Shown one piece after another: positions 13,149 to 15,777 of a stretch of DNA of 15,777 nt (positions within the stretch are counted from its first letter, which is position 1; every line of letters begins with the position of its first letter). The DNA lies in contig JBBTRU010000033.1 of assembly GCA_038065015.1 (NCBI GenBank), positions 1 through 15,777 on the forward strand. The letters run 5' to 3'. The translations under genes were made by a program, and so were the position numbers. Below the pieces are notes generated by a model that had not been told where the DNA came from, made no database searches, and saw nothing but the letters and a program-made list of their open reading frames with translations. This DNA comes from CAIPSZ01 sp038065015. GTDB taxonomy: Bacteria; Patescibacteriota; Patescibacteriia; PEXW01.

Positions 13149-14264
13149 TTACGTACGGTGAGTAGCAATGATAAAGGCCACCCCGGTTGGGTACTGGCTC
13201 CGCTCCGCGTGAATGCTCCAGCCGTGCGACTCAACAATTTCTTTGACAATGGCCAGGCCCAAACCCAAGCCGCCCGTATCCCGGCTACGAGATTTTTCTA
13301 AACGGAAGAAACGTTCAAACACATCGCGCACGTGCTCGGCCGGAATGCCCACCCCATCATCTTCAACAATGAGGTTACCGTCCCGCCACACTACATCAAC
13401 GCGGGTCCCCTTAGCATAGCGTGCGGCATTAACGAGCAAATTTTCCAGCACTCGTTCCAATAGTAGCGAATCGGCATCTAGCTTCTGGCCTGCGGGAATG
13501 CGTACGTGTGCCGTGAGCTTTGCGTTTTGTAAACTCTCAGTATGCGCAGCAACTACACGCTCGGCCAGTTCCTGTAGGTTTACGATATTTTTCACCACGG
13601 TCACGGCCCGACTGCGCAAACGCGTATACGCCTGTAGCTCTTCCACCATGTCGTGGAGACGTTCGAGCTGCACACGAAACCCATCCAGCCGCGTCGGGTC
13701 CATGGCAATGACGCCGTCACGCATGCCTTCTAACTGCACCAGCAAACTAGCAATGGGGGTCTTGAGTTCGTGCGAAACATCAGAAATCATGGTCTTGCGT
13801 AATTCATCTGCCCGCCGGAGCTCATCGGTGAGGGCGTTGAACTCGGTTACGAGTGCATTCACTTCGTCGGACGGCTCTTTGGCGAGGCGCTGGTGGTAGT
13901 CGCTCGCGCGGAGTTTCTGCATACCTTCCCCCACCTTACGCAGCGGCCGCGTAATGAGCAAAGCCACAAACGCACCAATGCCGGCCGCTCCCAGCACGCC
14001 CAGCGCGCCGATGAGCAGCAAGGATGCGCGGAAGCGATTACGGAATTCCTGTCGCGGTTCGTTGAGCCGGGCCATGGGCCAGGGTTCGCCAAACGGAGGA
14101 ACGACGCCAAAGCGGCCGTTGTAAAACGTCACGGTGTCGGTGAAGGCGCGCTCGCCACGGCGCTCTACAACCAGGTACAGGCTAGTGAAAATGACAATGA
14201 GGAGGGCCGCAACGCTAAATCCCACGCGGAAGGCAATGGTTCGCGTAAAGGGTGGGAGGGTCAT
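13149..14264 (-). CDS. Sensor histidine kinase
   Basis: A 371-residue membrane sensor. Transmembrane helices at about 12-33 and 81-104 enclose a short external loop of about 47 residues. A HAMP linker (about 105-157) follows, then the dimerisation and phosphoacceptor helix with H box SDVSHELKTP (His165). The ATPase domain has the N box LLVNAARYAK (Asn279), G1 box EDDGVGIP, F box FERFFR and G2 box GGLGLGLAIV (331-340). It phosphorylates the response regulator encoded just upstream; the ATG overlaps the regulator stop as ATGA. The small sensor loop suggests detection of an envelope state or contact with the adjacent permease (inference). Confidence 0.95.
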   Translation of the reverse strand: MTLPPFTRTIAFRVGFSVAALLIVIFTSLYLVVERRGERAFTDTVTFYNGRFGVVPPFGEPWPMARLNEPRQEFRNRFRASLLLIGALGVLGAAGIGAFVALLITRPLRKVGEGMQKLRASDYHQRLAKEPSDEVNALVTEFNALTDELRRADELRKTMISDVSHELKTPIASLLVQLEGMRDGVIAMDPTRLDGFRVQLERLHDMVEELQAYTRLRSRAVTVVKNIVNLQELAERVVAAHTESLQNAKLTAHVRIPAGQKLDADSLLLERVLENLLVNAARYAKGTRVDVVWRDGNLIVEDDGVGIPAEHVRDVFERFFRLEKSRSRDTGGLGLGLAIVKEIVESHGWSIHAERSQYPTGVAFIIATHRT

Positions 14265-14929
14265 ACGTTCGCTCGATAGCCTACGCCCACGACGGTCAGG
14301 ATGTACTTGGGTTGAGCGGGATCGGTTTCAATGCGCCGGCGCAAACTCTTGATGTGCGCGTCAATCACCCGTTCGTCGGTTTCGCCCGCGGCGTCGCCGT
14401 TGCGGCTGGCTGCGAGCAGCTCCGTGCGAGAGAACACTTTGCCAGGCTGAGCAAAAAGCGTGCGGGCAATGCGGTACTGCGTGGCCGTGAGCGGGATGGT
14501 CTGGCCGCCACGGAGCAATGCCAACTGCTCGTCGTCGTAACGAATGGCGTGGCCACTTTTGGTGGCCGGCGTGGCGATCGCCCGGCGGAGCAAGGCTTGC
14601 ACGTGGGCAACGAGGACTTTTGGCGAGTAAGGCTTTTTAATGTAGTCGTCCGCGCCCGTAGACAAACCCGTGAGTTCCTGGCCTTCTTCGGTGCGGGCCG
14701 TGGCCATGATAATTGGCACGTTGGATGTCGCGCGAATCTGCTTGCACACTTCCACCCCGTCCATATTGGGTAGGTTCAGGTCTAGCACCACCAAGTCCAC
14801 GCCCTGCTTGGCTTTGAGCAGCGCCACGGGGCCACTCGCGGCTTCTTGCACGGTAAAACCCGCGCGCTCCAAGTAGCGTTTCACGACTTCGCGGATGCTG
14901 GCTTCGTCTTCGACGAGCAGGATGGTCAT
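14261..14929 (-). CDS. OmpR-family response regulator
   Basis: A 222-residue two-component regulator. The receiver domain (1-115) has the acidic pocket Glu7/Asp8, phosphoacceptor Asp50 (VVLDLNLPNMDG), Thr77 and Lys99 (KKPY). The C-terminal winged-helix DNA-binding domain (about 125-222) carries RVIDAHIKSLRRRIE and ends YILTVVGVGYRANV, the OmpR/PhoB signature. It starts five bases after the permease stop and overlaps the kinase start, so permease, regulator and kinase are one transcription unit. Its targets are not evident. Confidence 0.96.
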   Translation of the reverse strand: MTILLVEDEASIREVVKRYLERAGFTVQEAASGPVALLKAKQGVDLVVLDLNLPNMDGVEVCKQIRATSNVPIIMATARTEEGQELTGLSTGADDYIKKPYSPKVLVAHVQALLRRAIATPATKSGHAIRYDDEQLALLRGGQTIPLTATQYRIARTLFAQPGKVFSRTELLAASRNGDAAGETDERVIDAHIKSLRRRIETDPAQPKYILTVVGVGYRANV

Positions 14930-14934
14930 AAAGG

Positions 14935-15777
14935 TTACTCGCTCTTCATGGCTTGGACGGGGGAAACATTTGCGGCGCGCATGGCCGGCACGATGGCGAC
15001 AATGAGCGTGGTGACGAACAGCAAACCCGTGAGTAGACCAAAGCGCTGCCAGTCCACACTCATAAAGCTCACGGTGCCAGTCCCCTGCACGACCGTGAAC
15101 GTTTGCTGCACCGTACTGGCGACGAACCTATCAAACCAGAGCTGCGCGGCTTTGGCAAGGCCGAGGGTCATACCCACCCCGAGCACGGCACCCGCGACGT
15201 ATGCAACGCCGGTATACAGCACCGCCTGGGAAAGGAAGAGCTGCTTGATGTTGGCCTTGGTGGCACCGAGCGCGCGGAATACGCCAATCTCCTTGCGGCT
15301 CTCGGCCACGAACTTGCCCATGGTAAAAATGATTACCAGCGCGGTAATAATAATGAAGCCGAACATGACCCCGGTCACGGTCCGCGATAAGGTGTTCTGC
15401 AGTGTGGCGTACACTTCCAGGTCATTCACGTCTTGGTAGGCGTAGCCCGCGGCATTCAACGCTTTTACCGCGGCAGCCCGATTTTCCGCAGCGTCAATTT
15501 GCACCAGCATGGTGTCGGACGAAACCGCGGCTTTGGTGAACACGTCTGCATCGGTAACCACGCCCTTCACCGTACCGGTGCTGCCCGTAAACCGTCGTGC
15601 AAAAGCGTCCGAACTACCCGTCTCGCGTTCCGTACTAATGACTAAACCTGGGATTGCGTAACTCGCACTCGCAGTCGCGCTGACAGCGCCGCCGCGGGTA
15701 GAACCAAAGAATGTGCGCACGCCCCCGCCCCACCCCCCGCCCCCCCCGCCACGCCACTCGCCCCCGTCGTAAGTCCT
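14935..15777 (-). CDS. FtsX/MacB-type ABC transporter permease (5' part missing)
   Basis: The C-terminal 280 residues of an ABC permease, open to the window edge. The extracytoplasmic part (about 1-130) begins with a glycine-rich segment (RGGGGGGWGGGVRTFFG). Three transmembrane helices follow: VTGVMFGFIIITALVIIFTM, then LSQAVLYTGVAYVAGAVLG, then LLTGLLFVTTLIVAIVPAM. The coupling-helix motif ESRKEIGVFRALGATKANIKQLF is typical of FtsX-like permeases, as is the ending RAANVSPVQAMKSE. Such proteins work with a MacB/LolD-like ATPase, probably encoded upstream outside the window. A GTG at 15720 could be taken as a start, but the frame continues in permease-like sequence to the edge. Confidence 0.88.
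   Translation of the reverse strand, partial: RTYDGGEWRGGGGGGWGGGVRTFFGSTRGGAVSATASASYAIPGLVISTERETGSSDAFARRFTGSTGTVKGVVTDADVFTKAAVSSDTMLVQIDAAENRAAAVKALNAAGYAYQDVNDLEVYATLQNTLSRTVTGVMFGFIIITALVIIFTMGKFVAESRKEIGVFRALGATKANIKQLFLSQAVLYTGVAYVAGAVLGVGMTLGLAKAAQLWFDRFVASTVQQTFTVVQGTGTVSFMSVDWQRFGLLTGLLFVTTLIVAIVPAMRAANVSPVQAMKSE

Overview
The window reads like a genome fragment of a Patescibacteria/CPR-type bacterium. The evidence is a compact layout, short ribosomal and EF-Ts proteins, a HerA/TraM-type membrane ATPase, a serine recombinase of the kind common in this group, a PrmC with NLPY instead of NPPY, and genes that mostly start almost at their promoter. This assignment is an inference from gene style; no rRNA is present. 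UGA is used as a normal stop and RF1 is encoded, so nothing points to recoding of UGA.

Left end (1-2565): a serine recombinase (275-1762, +) runs into the 3' end of a tRNA-Trp gene on the other strand. A broken, inverted copy of the recombinase 3' end lies at the left edge and forms a 92-bp, about 97% identical inverted repeat around the gene. Two palindromic insertions sit in and beside this remnant. Leftward from there, on the minus strand, come a 51-residue rpmG (L33), a tRNA remnant, tRNA-Thr(TGT), a GC-rich potentially structured spacer and tRNA-Thr(GGT). In many bacteria secE and nusG lie near rpmG and tRNA-Trp; here the recombinase occupies that place.

Translation block (2608-7323): rpsB, tsf and a membrane-anchored TPR protein form a minus-strand operon. 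It diverges from rpmE, prfA and prmC on the plus strand. The two promoters face away from each other across about 100 bp that holds interleaved inverted repeats. PrmC methylates the GGQ motif of the release factor encoded just upstream. A separate acyl carrier protein gene (7435-7674) has its own promoter, ribosome-binding site and terminator.

Right half (7722-15777): a small proline-rich protein and a large membrane-anchored HerA/TraM-like ATPase form a two-gene minus-strand operon. It is divergent from a multi-pass membrane metallophosphoesterase. A tandem cytochrome b5-like protein with an N-terminal membrane anchor overlaps a two-helix, histidine-containing membrane protein; together they could be a b-heme electron-transfer module. 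The end carries an FtsX/MacB-type permease (5' part outside the window), an OmpR-type response regulator and a sensor histidine kinase, tightly coupled and followed by a clear terminator.
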